A stretch of 64,000 bases of DNA from an uncultured Phycisphaerae bacterium (GTDB lineage: Bacteria; Planctomycetota; Phycisphaerae; UBA1845; Fen-1342): NCBI GenBank assembly GCA_937928595.1, contig CALGJV010000011.1, forward strand, positions 186,001 to 250,000. The letters run 5' to 3'. The position numbers were made by a program, and so were the translations under genes. Shown one piece after another: positions 1 through 8,350 of this stretch. The notes under the pieces were generated by a model. The model was not told the origin of the DNA and searched no databases. It worked only from the letters and a program-made list of their open reading frames with translations. The first letter of the stretch is position 1. Each line of letters opens with the position of its first letter.

Positions 1-1
1 G

Positions 2-1264
2 CCGCCGGACCTGGCGGACCTGGAGCGCGAGATCGAGCGGCTCTCGGCCGAGAAGGACGAGGCGGTCAAGAACGCCGACTACGAGCGGGCCGCCGAGCTG
101 CGCGACAAGTGCGAGTCGCTGAAGCTCAAGAAGGAGAACGTGCAGCGGGAGTGGAAGGACCAGTCCAAGGAGGTCGAGGGCATCGTCGATGAGAACGTGA
201 TCGGCGAGGTGGTCAGCCGCATGACCGGCATCCCGCTCACGCGCCTCGAGAAGGAGGAGGCGGCCCGGCTGCTGGAGCTCGAAAACGAGCTGCACAAGAA
301 GGTCATTAGCCAGCACGAAGCGATCAGCGCCATCGCCCGCAGCGTGCGCCGCAGCCGCAGCGGCCTGAAGGACCCGAACCGGCCGATGGGCTCGTTCATC
401 TTCCTGGGCCCCTCCGGCGTGGGCAAGACGCTGCTGGCCAAGACGCTGGCCGAGTTCATGTTCGGCGACGAAGAGGCGCTGATCACGATCGACATGTCGG
501 AGTACATGGAGAAGCACAACGTCAGCCGCCTGATCGGCGCGCCGCCCGGCTACGTCGGCTACGAGGAGGGCGGGCAGCTCACCGAACGCGTCCGGCGGCG
601 GCCCTACGCGGTGGTCCTGCTGGACGAGATCGAGAAGGCCCACCCCGACGTCTTCAACATGCTGCTGCAGATCATGGAGGAAGGCCGCCTGACCGACTCG
701 TTCGGCCGGCACGTGGACTTCCGCAACGTGATCCTGATCATGACCAGCAACATCGGGGCCGAGCGGATCATGAGCCAGGACCCGTTCGGGTTCATGAAGC
801 GCGACGAGGAGCTCAACTACCAGAAGATGAAGGAGATGCTCACGGGCGAGCTCGAGCGGCACTTCCGCCCCGAGTTCATCAACCGTATCGATGAGGTCGT
901 CGTCTTCCACAAGCTCACGCACGACGACATGCTGCACATCGTCGACCTCGAGCTGACCAAGGTCAACGCGCGGCTCAAGCCCCGCGGCCTGCGGCTGGAG
1001 CTCACGCCGGCAGCCCGCGAGTTCCTCGTCGAGAAGGGCACCGACGAGAAGTTCGGCGCCCGCCCGCTGCGGCGAACGCTCTCGACCATGATCGAGGACC
1101 CGCTCAGCGAGGACATCCTGCGTCACAAGTACGCGGGTAAAAACCTGATCCGCGTGGACGCGGCCGGCGTCGAGGACGAGCGCAAGTTCGTCTTCGAGGG
1201 CCTGGTCGATTCGCCCGAGGGGTCGGGCAACCCCGACGTGCCCGTGCCGGCCGAAGCGACCTAG
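2..1264 (+). CDS. clpC: ATP-dependent Clp protease ATPase subunit ClpC (5' end outside window)
   Basis: This is the C-terminal two-fifths of a Clp/Hsp100 AAA+ unfoldase, which feeds unfolded proteins to the ClpP peptidase. The frame is open from base 2, so the start lies upstream of the window. The first residues form a UVR-type helical segment (EKDEAVKNADYERAAELRDK), typical of ClpC and absent from ClpB. The second AAA+ module follows: Walker A GPSGVGKT (bases 407-430), the pore-loop GAPPGYVGYEEGG, Walker B VVLLDEIEKAH, sensor-1 TSN, and the D2-small domain with FGARPLRR. The last 20 or so residues are Pro/Glu-rich. A hairpin with a T-run follows the stop. The UVR segment favours ClpC over ClpB. 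Confidence 0.93.
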   Translation, partial: PPDLADLEREIERLSAEKDEAVKNADYERAAELRDKCESLKLKKENVQREWKDQSKEVEGIVDENVIGEVVSRMTGIPLTRLEKEEAARLLELENELHKKVISQHEAISAIARSVRRSRSGLKDPNRPMGSFIFLGPSGVGKTLLAKTLAEFMFGDEEALITIDMSEYMEKHNVSRLIGAPPGYVGYEEGGQLTERVRRRPYAVVLLDEIEKAHPDVFNMLLQIMEEGRLTDSFGRHVDFRNVILIMTSNIGAERIMSQDPFGFMKRDEELNYQKMKEMLTGELERHFRPEFINRIDEVVVFHKLTHDDMLHIVDLELTKVNARLKPRGLRLELTPAAREFLVEKGTDEKFGARPLRRTLSTMIEDPLSEDILRHKYAGKNLIRVDAAGVEDERKFVFEGLVDSPEGSGNPDVPVPAEAT

Positions 1265-1275
1265 CCGCCCTGCGG

Positions 1276-1344
1276 CGCTGCCTGAGCGCGGGACCCGCCC
1301 CCGGTTCCGCCGACCAACGCGGCCGGGCGGGGCGCAGCGTTTTC
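1276..1344 (+). terminator. Probable rho-independent terminator of clpC
   Basis: An outer CGCTGC/GCAGCG pair (1276-1281 with 1334-1339) encloses a GC-rich inner stem, 1294-1304 with 1323-1331 and one bulged base. TTTTC follows directly at 1340-1344. It lies 12 bases after the clpC stop and ahead of the next promoter. Confidence 0.5.
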
Positions 1345-1372
1345 AAAATCGATGTTGCCACCCGTTTCCCTC

Positions 1373-1401
1373 TTGCCCGGGCCGCGCGGGTTTGTTATAG
1401 T
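1373..1401 (+). promoter_or_regulatory. Sigma-70-like promoter 7 bases before a GTG start
   Basis: TTGCCC (1373-1378), a 17-base spacer, then TATAGT (1396-1401). Only seven bases separate the -10 box from the in-frame GTG at 1409, so the transcript would begin at or next to the start codon. See the leaderless-promoter finding. Confidence 0.55.
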
Positions 1402-1408
1402 CCGCAGC

Positions 1409-1954
1409 GTGCGACGGAACACGTCCGAAAAACCCGTCTCTCGGCCCGTGTCGCTCGGCTGGCGGCTGTTCTGGGCGTTGATGCTGCTCGGACACGCGCC
1501 GGCGTGGCTGTCGATCGTCGCGGGCCGGCCGGCGCCACCGGACGCCGCCTTGCTGATCCGCTGGCTGCTGCTGACGCTCAGCCAGGCGTTCTTCCTGCTC
1601 AAGCTGCTGGACGTGCGTTGGCTGCGGCTCCCGACGGATCGCCGGGCGCTGTTGGCCGTCACGCTCGTTTTCACTCTGTTGCATGGCGATGTCGCGGCCC
1701 GCGTTCTGCGGGACGGGCCCAGGGCCGACACAGCCGTGGTGCTGGCGTTCCTGGCGGAAGGCGCCGCGCTGCTGGCCGGTGCCGCCCTCGCGCGCGTCGT
1801 GCTCCGTGTGCTGGCCCGCTCCCTGCGGCGTGAGCGCTGCCGCAACCGGGACCGCTGGCTGGCCGTGCTGGCGTGGCTGACCGCCAGCACACCCCCGCCG
1901 CGCTTCCCGTTGCTCGCCCGGGCCTGCCGCGTCAACCGCGCGCCCCCCGCCTGA
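1409..1954 (+). CDS. Small hypothetical membrane protein
   Basis: A 181-residue protein not recognised as a known family. Three or four hydrophobic stretches are visible: around LFWALMLLGHAPAWLSIVAG, LIRWLLLTLSQAFFLLKLL, LLAVTLVFTLL, and VVLAFLAEGAALLAGAALA. The C-terminus is Arg-rich and probably cytoplasmic. The GTG at 1409 is chosen because a good promoter ends at 1401. An in-frame ATG at 1352 lies inside that promoter region and is unlikely to be used. There is no Shine-Dalgarno sequence. The gene stands alone between the clpC terminator and an exoprotein gene. Function unknown. Confidence 0.6.
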   Translation: MRRNTSEKPVSRPVSLGWRLFWALMLLGHAPAWLSIVAGRPAPPDAALLIRWLLLTLSQAFFLLKLLDVRWLRLPTDRRALLAVTLVFTLLHGDVAARVLRDGPRADTAVVLAFLAEGAALLAGAALARVVLRVLARSLRRERCRNRDRWLAVLAWLTASTPPPRFPLLARACRVNRAPPA

Positions 1955-2151
1955 TCTTCCCTCACCTGCGTCCGCCCGGCAGTCGCTGACGGACACCGTG
2001 CATCGTCCGTCGGCGCGTGCCGAGCGCGGCCGGACTGGAGCTGCGGCCCTTGCGCACCCCGGTCGAGCGTGTGCGGATTCCATGACCCAGACCCGCAAAG
2101 CACGGCACGCCGCCCGGAGGCGGCGGCCCGAATCGGATTGGAGAGATGCAG

Positions 2152-3528
2152 ATGCGACGAATGCTCAGTGCGACCTTATTTCTGGGCGCCCTGGTGCCGC
2201 TGGCCCGGGCGGACAAGTTTGAGCTTCTCACCGGGGTCGACGCCCGGCACTATCCCGGCGCAGCCCGGACGCTGACACCGACCCCCGGCCCCGGCATCCC
2301 GGGCCCCGTGTACGACGGCGACCGGCTCGCCGGCACGCCGGACGTGGGGCCGCTGGTGGCGTATCAGGGCACCGGCACGCCGCTGTACGAGCCGAACGCG
2401 CATGGCTCGTTCAGTTTCCTGTTTCGCCGCGGCTCGGTGCCGATCGGCCCGCCGGGCGTCTATCCGTTGCTGGGCATCGAGTTCCTGGGCGGGCCGCTGC
2501 TCGACCTCGACGGAGACCTGTCGAACGGCAGCCGCAGCCTGATTCCGGTCGTCGGCCAACTGCCCGTGGAGATTCCGAACACCTGGAGCTATATCGAGCT
2601 CGTGCCGGACTTCACCGGGCAGACGATCACGCTGGCGAACATGGACGCCACCGGGTGCAACGAGGGCGGCCCCGGCATCGGACCCGACGTAGCGACCATC
2701 CTGGTCAACCGGGCCGGGACGTTGCCGGACGGCACCCTCGGCCCGCCGACCAACCCGGGCGTCGACACCCGGGTTGGCACGCTCACCGCGTTCGCCGGCA
2801 GCGGAAGCCTCGCCGGGGTTTACCGCGTCTCGAACCTCGGTTTCGAGTTCTGGGAAGACACCATCGAGGCGAACTCGTCCACCGCGGGCGTGCTCGGCAC
2901 GATGCAGTTCCTCGGGAGCCTCAACGGCTGGCTCGTGATCCGCGACCCGCTGACGGGCCAGTTCCCGACGCTCGGCGGACAAGGCCTCGGCAGCACGCCG
3001 TGGCCGGCCGTGAACACCTCCGCGATCAACCAGGTGTACGCCACGGCCCACGGCCTGTACGGCGGCTCGGCGACGATCCGCAACGGCAACGCGCGCGATG
3101 ACTTCACCGCGCCCGGCAACGGCGGCGTGGCGCTCACCGCCTACGGCGGCGACCTCGGTGCGTATTTCGACGCCGTCGTGGTGCCGCACCTGCCGCCCGA
3201 CGCGACGCGCTTCGTGTACCTCGACGCCGTCGGCTGGGGCATCAACAACAGCAGCGACCCGATCTTCGGCGACACGATCGGCTACGACGTCGTGCTCATC
3301 GGTGCCGTGCGTTGCCGCGCCCCGCGCATCGGGGATGCGAATTGCGACGGCGTCGTCAACTTCGACGACATCGACCCGTTCGTGGCGGCGTTGAGCGGGC
3401 CAGCGGCCTGGGCCGCAGCGCTCGGCGGAGCGCCCTGCGACTACCTCTGTGCGAACGACATCAACGCCGACGGGTCCGTGAACTTCGATGACATCGACCC
3501 GTTCGTGGCCGTGCTCTCCGGCCACTAG
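2152..3528 (+). CDS. Secreted protein with C-terminal dockerin-like module
   Basis: A 458-residue exported protein. It starts with a short positive N-terminus and hydrophobic core (MLSATLFLGALVPLARA), a plausible Sec signal peptide cut near residue 20. The body (about 20-395) is Gly/Pro/Thr-rich with predicted beta character and no catalytic motif that I recognise. The last 65 residues hold two calcium-loop repeats, GDANCDGVVNFDDIDPFV and NDINADGSVNFDDIDPFV, resembling type I dockerin F-hands. The same module ends the proteins at 26276, 28386 and 31636. GGAG at 2140-2143 is eight bases from the ATG at 2152, so this start is preferred over the ATG at 2146. A pseudopilin gene follows 59 bases downstream, possibly in the same transcript. 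Confidence 0.8.
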   Translation: MRRMLSATLFLGALVPLARADKFELLTGVDARHYPGAARTLTPTPGPGIPGPVYDGDRLAGTPDVGPLVAYQGTGTPLYEPNAHGSFSFLFRRGSVPIGPPGVYPLLGIEFLGGPLLDLDGDLSNGSRSLIPVVGQLPVEIPNTWSYIELVPDFTGQTITLANMDATGCNEGGPGIGPDVATILVNRAGTLPDGTLGPPTNPGVDTRVGTLTAFAGSGSLAGVYRVSNLGFEFWEDTIEANSSTAGVLGTMQFLGSLNGWLVIRDPLTGQFPTLGGQGLGSTPWPAVNTSAINQVYATAHGLYGGSATIRNGNARDDFTAPGNGGVALTAYGGDLGAYFDAVVVPHLPPDATRFVYLDAVGWGINNSSDPIFGDTIGYDVVLIGAVRCRAPRIGDANCDGVVNFDDIDPFVAALSGPAAWAAALGGAPCDYLCANDINADGSVNFDDIDPFVAVLSGH

Positions 3529-3587
3529 GGGAACGGAAGCGGAGCGGGCCGCCGCGTCGGCGGCCGCCGGGCGTCAGGAGACGCGCG

Positions 3588-4349
3588 ATGCGAAGACGTG
3601 GCTTCACGCTCATCGAGTTGCTCGTGGTCGTGGCCATCCTGGCCGTGCTGATGTCGATCCTGCTGCCGGCCCTCGGTCGGGCGCGCGACCAGAGCAAGAA
3701 GGTCGTGTGCGCCGCCCGCCTGCACCAGGTTGGGATCGCGCTGTACTCGTACTGGACCGAGTGGAACGGGCGCGTGCCGTACGTCGAAACACCGATGACC
3801 AACGGCACCGGCAACCCGCCCCGCAGCGACAGCAGCATCCCCGGGTTCGGCAACCCGGCCTGGCCCGACGACGAGACCAACCCGTTCGACCGCACCAAGT
3901 GGCCGAATTCGCTCGCCAACGTACTCATGCCGACCTACATCGGGACCGAGGAGGCCCTGTTCGTCTGCCCCTCGGCGAAGTTCGGCTGGCCGCGACGCGA
4001 GGGTCGCCCCCGGTTCACGTACCGCCCGGCGGCGGCCAACCAGCCCAACGGGCTGGTTCTCGACGCCCAGCAGTACTGGTACTTCCGGGAGCACTTCGGC
4101 TTCATGGACGGCCGCATCCTGCGGCAACTGCGGATCGAGCTGACGGGCAACCCGGTGACGGACACGCTCAAGCTTGTGCAGAAGCGCGGCACGTACGTGC
4201 GGGACTTCGTCCAGATCGACGGGGAGGATGTCTTCGGGCCGCACTTCGGCGGGATCAACGTGATCAACCGCGAGCTCCAGGTGGAGTTCCGCACACAGAA
4301 AACCGCGCAGGAGGATTTGCACCCCGGTTTCGCCGGTGTGGGGTTCTAG
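3588..4349 (+). CDS. Type II secretion/type IV pilus-like pseudopilin (prepilin N-terminal methylation domain)
   Basis: A 253-residue protein with a class III prepilin leader: MRRRG|FTLIELLVVVAILAVLMSI. A prepilin peptidase would cut after Gly5, and Phe6 and Glu10 of the hydrophobic helix are present. After the helix comes LLPALGRARDQSKK and a soluble domain with CPSAKFGWPRR, as in the large pseudopilin families of planctomycetes. These are membrane-anchored proteins exposed to the periplasm. Their exact role is unknown, since most such copies lie away from secretion operons. AGGAG about nine bases upstream supports the ATG. A strong terminator follows the stop by about 60 bases. A second, diverged member lies at 10397-11356. 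Confidence 0.85.
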   Translation: MRRRGFTLIELLVVVAILAVLMSILLPALGRARDQSKKVVCAARLHQVGIALYSYWTEWNGRVPYVETPMTNGTGNPPRSDSSIPGFGNPAWPDDETNPFDRTKWPNSLANVLMPTYIGTEEALFVCPSAKFGWPRREGRPRFTYRPAAANQPNGLVLDAQQYWYFREHFGFMDGRILRQLRIELTGNPVTDTLKLVQKRGTYVRDFVQIDGEDVFGPHFGGINVINRELQVEFRTQKTAQEDLHPGFAGVGF

Positions 4350-4404
4350 GTCCGCGCCTGCCCCAACAAACGTGAGTCGCCCCGGGGAGTCGCGTCCCAC
4401 CGGG

Positions 4405-4442
4405 GAAGAGCGCCGGGCTTCCGCGCCCGGCGCTTCTTTTTT
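4405..4442 (+). terminator. Rho-independent terminator after pseudopilin gene
   Basis: A perfect nine-base stem GCGCCGGGC/GCCCGGCGC (4410-4418 with 4425-4433) with a six-base loop, followed by TTCTTTTTT (4434-4442). It ends the 2152-4349 unit. The minus-strand gene ending at 4475 converges on it. Confidence 0.85.
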
Positions 4443-4474
4443 GTCGAAGGGATTGCCCCGCCCGCACCGACCCG

Positions 4475-5857
4475 CTACCCGCCCACTTCCGTGTCGGTCA
4501 CGCCGAGCGCCAACACGGTCAGGTCATCGAGCGGGCAACCCATGCGCCGCAACGTCCGCTGCCGGTTGGCCAGTTGCTCGAGCGCCGCCGCGGCGCCGTG
4601 TGTGCGCAGCGTCTCACACCACGCCGAACTGGTGACGACCTCGTGCGCGGCCGTCCGCAGGGCCGCCTCCGACGGCCCACCCGCCGGCGCGCCGTCGGCC
4701 ATTGCTGTCGCGGGAGCGGCCACGGCCAGAGCGGTGCCGCCCTCGTCCGTCCGCGCCGAGTCGCACCACGCCTTCGGTGCCGCGGGGATTGCCTGGGCGG
4801 GGCTTCGCCGGGCCGGGGCGGGCTCCGCCGGGCGGGACGTCGCATGGGGTGCGACGACGCGCTCCAGCCCATCCGAGTACAGGAGCACCGCGTCGCCCGG
4901 TGCGAGTTGCACGTTCAGGCATTCGAAGCGCGCGTCCGGCAACACGCCGACCACGCTGCCCGCGGAGTCGAGCGGGATCACGTCACCGTCGGCCCGTCGC
5001 AGCAGCGGCAGGGGGGTCCCGCCGCGGGCCAGTTGCAGCTCGAGCGTCCGCAGGTTCAGCACGCCGTAGAGCGCCGCGACGAACGGGCATTCCGTGAGCT
5101 GGGCGTCGAGCAGGTCGGCGTTCAGTCGGGCGAGCACTTCGTCGGGCGGCAGCAGCCGGTACGTCCCGTGCTCGATCTCTTTCCCGCGCAGGGCACGCTT
5201 GATGTACACCGTGAGAAGGGCCGCCGGGATGCCGTGCCCCGACGCATCCGCCAGCGCCAGGCCCACATGGTCCTCGTCGAGCCGGTGCACGTCGTAGATG
5301 TCGCCGGACACATAGTCCACCGGCCGGAATACGAGGTCGAACGACACCGGCCCGATGGGAGGCAGCGTGTCGGGCAGGAACTCCCGCTGCACCTGGCTCG
5401 CCAGGCGGAGCTGCCCGGCGTAGCGTCGGGCCACGCTCTCCTCGCTGCGTCGCGTGGCCGCGCGCCCCCGCCGCAGCGCATCCAGGGACGGCCGCAGGGC
5501 CGCGAGCGTGCTCAGCCTTACGGCCAGGTCCCGGGCGCTGGACGCAGCGTCGAACGTGACCGGCACGCTGCGGGGATGTGGCACGCGGGGAACCGGGACG
5601 CCGGCGGCGGACATGACGAGCGTGGCCCGCGGTTGCTCGGCCAGGCGGTCCAGCAGCAGGCGGAGCTCAGGCAGGGCGGTGTGGGCGTCGGCCGGGAGCA
5701 CCACGACGAGCGCGTCGGCGGTGGCGGGCAGCTCTTGCCGTAGGGCCTGGGCGAGCGGCCGGAAGCTGGCCGTGGCGCGGGCCAGTGGTATCGCCTCCCG
5801 GAGCGTCTCAGGGACGGCGTCGCCGACGAGGACGATGAGAATGTGCGAACGAGCCAT
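4475..5857 (-). CDS. RsbU/SpoIIE-type PP2C serine phosphatase
   Basis: About 460 residues. Residues 1-130 form a receiver-like alpha/beta domain beginning with ILIVLVGD, but without a clear phospho-acceptor Asp and Lys pair. A linker helix ([26 protein letters not shown]) leads to the SpoIIE/PP2C phosphatase domain. That domain holds the metal-binding motifs [23 protein letters not shown] and [10 protein letters not shown], and the final Asp of DDLTVLAL. Such enzymes dephosphorylate anti-anti-sigma factors or similar partners in partner-switching pathways. No STAS or RsbW-like gene is visible nearby. An unusual Ala/Pro-rich stretch of about 60 residues lies between the last two motifs. The frame is open upstream to 6526, but ATG 5857 fits the domain. 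ATG 5905 is an alternative. Confidence 0.82.
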   Translation of the reverse strand: MARSHILIVLVGDAVPETLREAIPLARATASFRPLAQALRQELPATADALVVVLPADAHTALPELRLLLDRLAEQPRATLVMSAAGVPVPRVPHPRSVPVTFDAASSARDLAVRLSTLAALRPSLDALRRGRAATRRSEESVARRYAGQLRLASQVQREFLPDTLPPIGPVSFDLVFRPVDYVSGDIYDVHRLDEDHVGLALADASGHGIPAALLTVYIKRALRGKEIEHGTYRLLPPDEVLARLNADLLDAQLTECPFVAALYGVLNLRTLELQLARGGTPLPLLRRADGDVIPLDSAGSVVGVLPDARFECLNVQLAPGDAVLLYSDGLERVVAPHATSRPAEPAPARRSPAQAIPAAPKAWCDSARTDEGGTALAVAAPATAMADGAPAGGPSEAALRTAAHEVVTSSAWCETLRTHGAAAALEQLANRQRTLRRMGCPLDDLTVLALGVTDTEVGG

Positions 5858-6056
5858 CGGTGGTCCGCCGGTGACGAAGCGGGCCGCACAGCCGCACTCT
5901 TCCATCGGACGTTTTCGCGCGGGACTTTTCGGACGGGCAGTGGGTTCGCGGCGGTTGCGGCAAAGCGGCGGCCGCCGCGTCTTTATCTGACGGGGCTCCG
6001 CGGCGGCGCGGGTCGGGGGGCCGGCTGGCTGACTGGCCCGTCCGGCCGCCGGCCGG

Positions 6057-6062
6057 TATACT
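6057..6062 (+). promoter_or_regulatory. Putative -10 box of the PTS EIIA gene
   Basis: TATACT 36 bases before the ATG at 6098. TGGCCC at 6034-6039 is spaced by 17 bases and would be a weak -35. AGGGA lies in the leader. Confidence 0.4.
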
Positions 6063-6097
6063 GCGGGCTTTTGGCACTGAGGTTCAGGGAAAACCGG

Positions 6098-6565
6098 ATG
6101 GAACTCAGCAGTATCCTGACCCCCGAACGCATCCGCGTCCCGTTGCACGCGACCGACAAGTCGGGCGTCATCCGCGAGCTCGTGGGCGTGCTGGCCGACG
6201 CCGGGGTGCTGACGAACGCGGAAGCCGCCCTCGAGGCCGTCCTCAAGCGGGAGGCCGAGCGGACCACGGGCATCGGGTACGGTCTGGCCATCCCCCACGG
6301 CAAGAGCGACGGCTGCGAGCAGCTCGTCATGGCGGCCGGCAAGCCGGCGGTGCCGGTGGACTTCCAGAGCTTCGACGGCCGCCCCGTGAACTTCGTCGTC
6401 CTGCTCATCAGCCCGCCCGACCAGACCGGGCCGCACATCCAGGCCCTCGCCAAGATCAGCCGCCTCATGAACATCCAGGACTTCCGGACGGCCGTGGAAC
6501 AGGCGAAGACGGCCGCGGAGCTGCACCAGGCCATCGCGCGCTGCGAGGCGGTCGAAGCCGGTTAG
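6098..6565 (+). CDS. PTS fructose/nitrogen-type EIIA domain protein
   Basis: A 155-residue single-domain EIIA of the Fru/Ntr class. It accepts a phosphate from HPr or NPr on a histidine. His67 lies in the conserved GYGLAIPHGK motif, and LTPERI and the FVVLLISPP strand also fit the family. No EIIB, EIIC, HPr or EI gene is in the window, so it is more likely a regulatory PtsN-like protein than part of a sugar transporter. It is transcribed divergently from the phosphatase gene at 4475-5857, which suggests but does not prove a shared signalling role. AGGGA lies about seven bases before the ATG. Confidence 0.88.
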   Translation: MELSSILTPERIRVPLHATDKSGVIRELVGVLADAGVLTNAEAALEAVLKREAERTTGIGYGLAIPHGKSDGCEQLVMAAGKPAVPVDFQSFDGRPVNFVVLLISPPDQTGPHIQALAKISRLMNIQDFRTAVEQAKTAAELHQAIARCEAVEAG

Positions 6566-6799
6566 GCCGCGGCGGGTGGCCGCGCGGGAGGTCGGAGCGC
6601 CCTCCGAGGCGGGGGCGTCCGCCCTCGCGGTGAGGCCCGCGCGTTGGTACGATGCGGGCCGGCGAGCCGGCCCGCGTCGCGGGTGGCCGGCTTCACGCGG
6701 AAATCACCGCCGGCCGACGTCGCAACCGGCGCAACCGGCCGTGCCGAGGACGGCCTCCGAGCGGGGGGCCCCGTCGGCACCCAGACGCGAGGACACCCC

Positions 6800-7942
6800 A
6801 TGAAGAAGTTCCGCCTGTTCACCCCCGGTCCGTGTGCCGTTCCGGAGGAAGTCCTGCTGGAGATGGCCCGCCCGTTCCACCATCACCGCACGGACTGGTT
6901 CAAGGACTATATGAAGCAGGCCACGGCCAAGTTGCAGCAGGTGCTGTGCACGCAGCACGAGGTCATCATCATCACCGGTTCGGGCACGGCCGCGGCCGAG
7001 GCGGCGATCGTCGGCTGCATCGCCCCCGAGGCGAAGCTGATCACGCTGGAGGGCGGCAAGTTCGGCGAGCGGTGGGGCGAGATCGCGCAGCAGTTCGGCC
7101 TGAACGTCGTGCGGCAGAAGATCGAGTGGGGCACGGCTCCGGACGCGGCGCTGGTGCAGGGCCTGCTGAAGCAGCACCCGGACGCCGCGGCCGTGATGGT
7201 CGTGCACAGCGAGACGTCGACGGCGACGGCCTGCGACCTGCGGAGCATCGCGGCGGCGACGAACGCGGCCGGCAAGCTGCTGCTGGCCGACTGCATCACG
7301 TCGGCGGGCTGCCTGCCGCTGAAGCCGGACGAGTGGGGGGTGGATGTGGTGATCACGGGGGCGCAGAAGGCGCTGATGCTGCCGCCGGGGCTGGGCTTCC
7401 TGGCGGTGAGCCCGCGGGCGTGGCAGGCCATTGAAGCGAACAGGAACGCGCACGCGTATTACCTCAACCTGGTGAAGGCTCGCAAGATGGCCCGGGAGGC
7501 GGACACGCCGTTCACGCCGGCGCACCTGCTGGTCCGCGGTCTGGTCAAGGCGCTGGACATCCTGCTGGCGGACGGAATGGAAACGGTGTGGAAGCGCGTC
7601 GCGGCCATGGCCGCGGCGACGCGGCAGGCCGGTGAGGCCATCGGGCTGAAGGTGTTCTCGAAATCGCCGTCGGACTCGGTGACGGCGCTATGTCCGCCCG
7701 CGGGCCTGGCGGTGAAGGACATTCGCAACGAGCTGGAGAAGCGCTACGGGATCGAGTCGGCCGGCGGGCAGGACCAGCTCAAGGGCAAGATCTTCCGGCT
7801 GGGCCACATGGGGTACATCGACGAGATGGACACGCTGCTGGCGATCGGCGCCCTTGAGCAGGTGCTGCACAGGATGGGGCACAGGTTCGAGCTGGGCGCG
7901 GGCGTGACGGCGGCGCAGAAGGTGTTCGCCGAACGGCTGTAG
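6800..7942 (+). CDS. Class V aminotransferase (alanine-glyoxylate / serine-pyruvate type)
   Basis: A 380-residue pyridoxal-phosphate enzyme of the aminotransferase class V, alanine-glyoxylate branch. It moves an amino group from alanine or serine to a 2-oxo acid such as glyoxylate. The N-terminal FTPGPCAVPEEV matches the substrate loop. GSGTAAAEAAI binds the cofactor phosphate, LLADCITSAG carries the ring-binding Asp, and GAQKALMLPPG carries the Schiff-base Lys. The C-terminal FRLGHMGYIDEMD holds the carboxylate-binding Arg. GAGG precedes the ATG by seven to eight bases. A long hairpin follows the stop. Substrate cannot be decided from sequence alone. Confidence 0.88.
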   Translation: MKKFRLFTPGPCAVPEEVLLEMARPFHHHRTDWFKDYMKQATAKLQQVLCTQHEVIIITGSGTAAAEAAIVGCIAPEAKLITLEGGKFGERWGEIAQQFGLNVVRQKIEWGTAPDAALVQGLLKQHPDAAAVMVVHSETSTATACDLRSIAAATNAAGKLLLADCITSAGCLPLKPDEWGVDVVITGAQKALMLPPGLGFLAVSPRAWQAIEANRNAHAYYLNLVKARKMAREADTPFTPAHLLVRGLVKALDILLADGMETVWKRVAAMAAATRQAGEAIGLKVFSKSPSDSVTALCPPAGLAVKDIRNELEKRYGIESAGGQDQLKGKIFRLGHMGYIDEMDTLLAIGALEQVLHRMGHRFELGAGVTAAQKVFAERL

Positions 7943-8350
7943 CCTCCACCGATGGCGGGGTGCGGGCGCTGCGTCGGCGGGCAAACCGCCGGAGCGGCGC
8001 CCTATTCGTTGCGAGCTGAGGTGGCAGAACCCGACCCGCGCCATTCCACTTCCCTACTTCTCTTGGCCGACGACCGGCGCGTCTGAGCGGGCCTGATTCA
8101 AGCGGGTTCGTGGCCGCAAGGGATCACCAAGTGTCCCGGAGGCTGGGCTACTCTGGCTTGTGCGCGGTGTCGAGCGTCTCCGTGTCGCGGCACGGTGGCA
8201 GTGCGAAGCGCGAGGGCGTTACAGATATGCACATTGCAAGCGATTTTAGCCGGCGGATTCCGGGGAGTCTGTCGACGCACATTCCTTCGGCGAGAGTTTT
8301 CGGGTAAACGGGCCCGCGTTGGGCCGAGGGTTACCTTCGGAGGATAGACT
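7943..8350 (+). other. Intergenic region without a gene
   Basis: No supported coding sequence. It contains the hairpin at 7964-8002 and, at its right end, a strong ribosome binding site GGAGGA (8339-8344) serving the broken gene at 8351. Base composition is visibly less GC-rich than in the flanking genes from about 8080 onwards. Confidence 0.6.
7964..8002 (+). terminator. Long hairpin downstream of the aminotransferase gene
   Basis: GGGCGCTGC(G)TCGGCGG at 7964-7980 pairs with 7986-8002 around a GCAAA loop. The stem has about 17 pairs with one mismatch and a few G-U pairs. It starts 21 bases after the stop. Only a weak T-rich tail (TATTCGTT) follows, so it may be an imperfect terminator or an mRNA 3' protector. 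Confidence 0.5.

Noticed and set aside
5906-6526. N-terminal extension of the RsbU-type phosphatase
   Set aside because: The frame is open but antisense to the EIIA gene and has no domain. The protein fits a start at 5857 or 5905.
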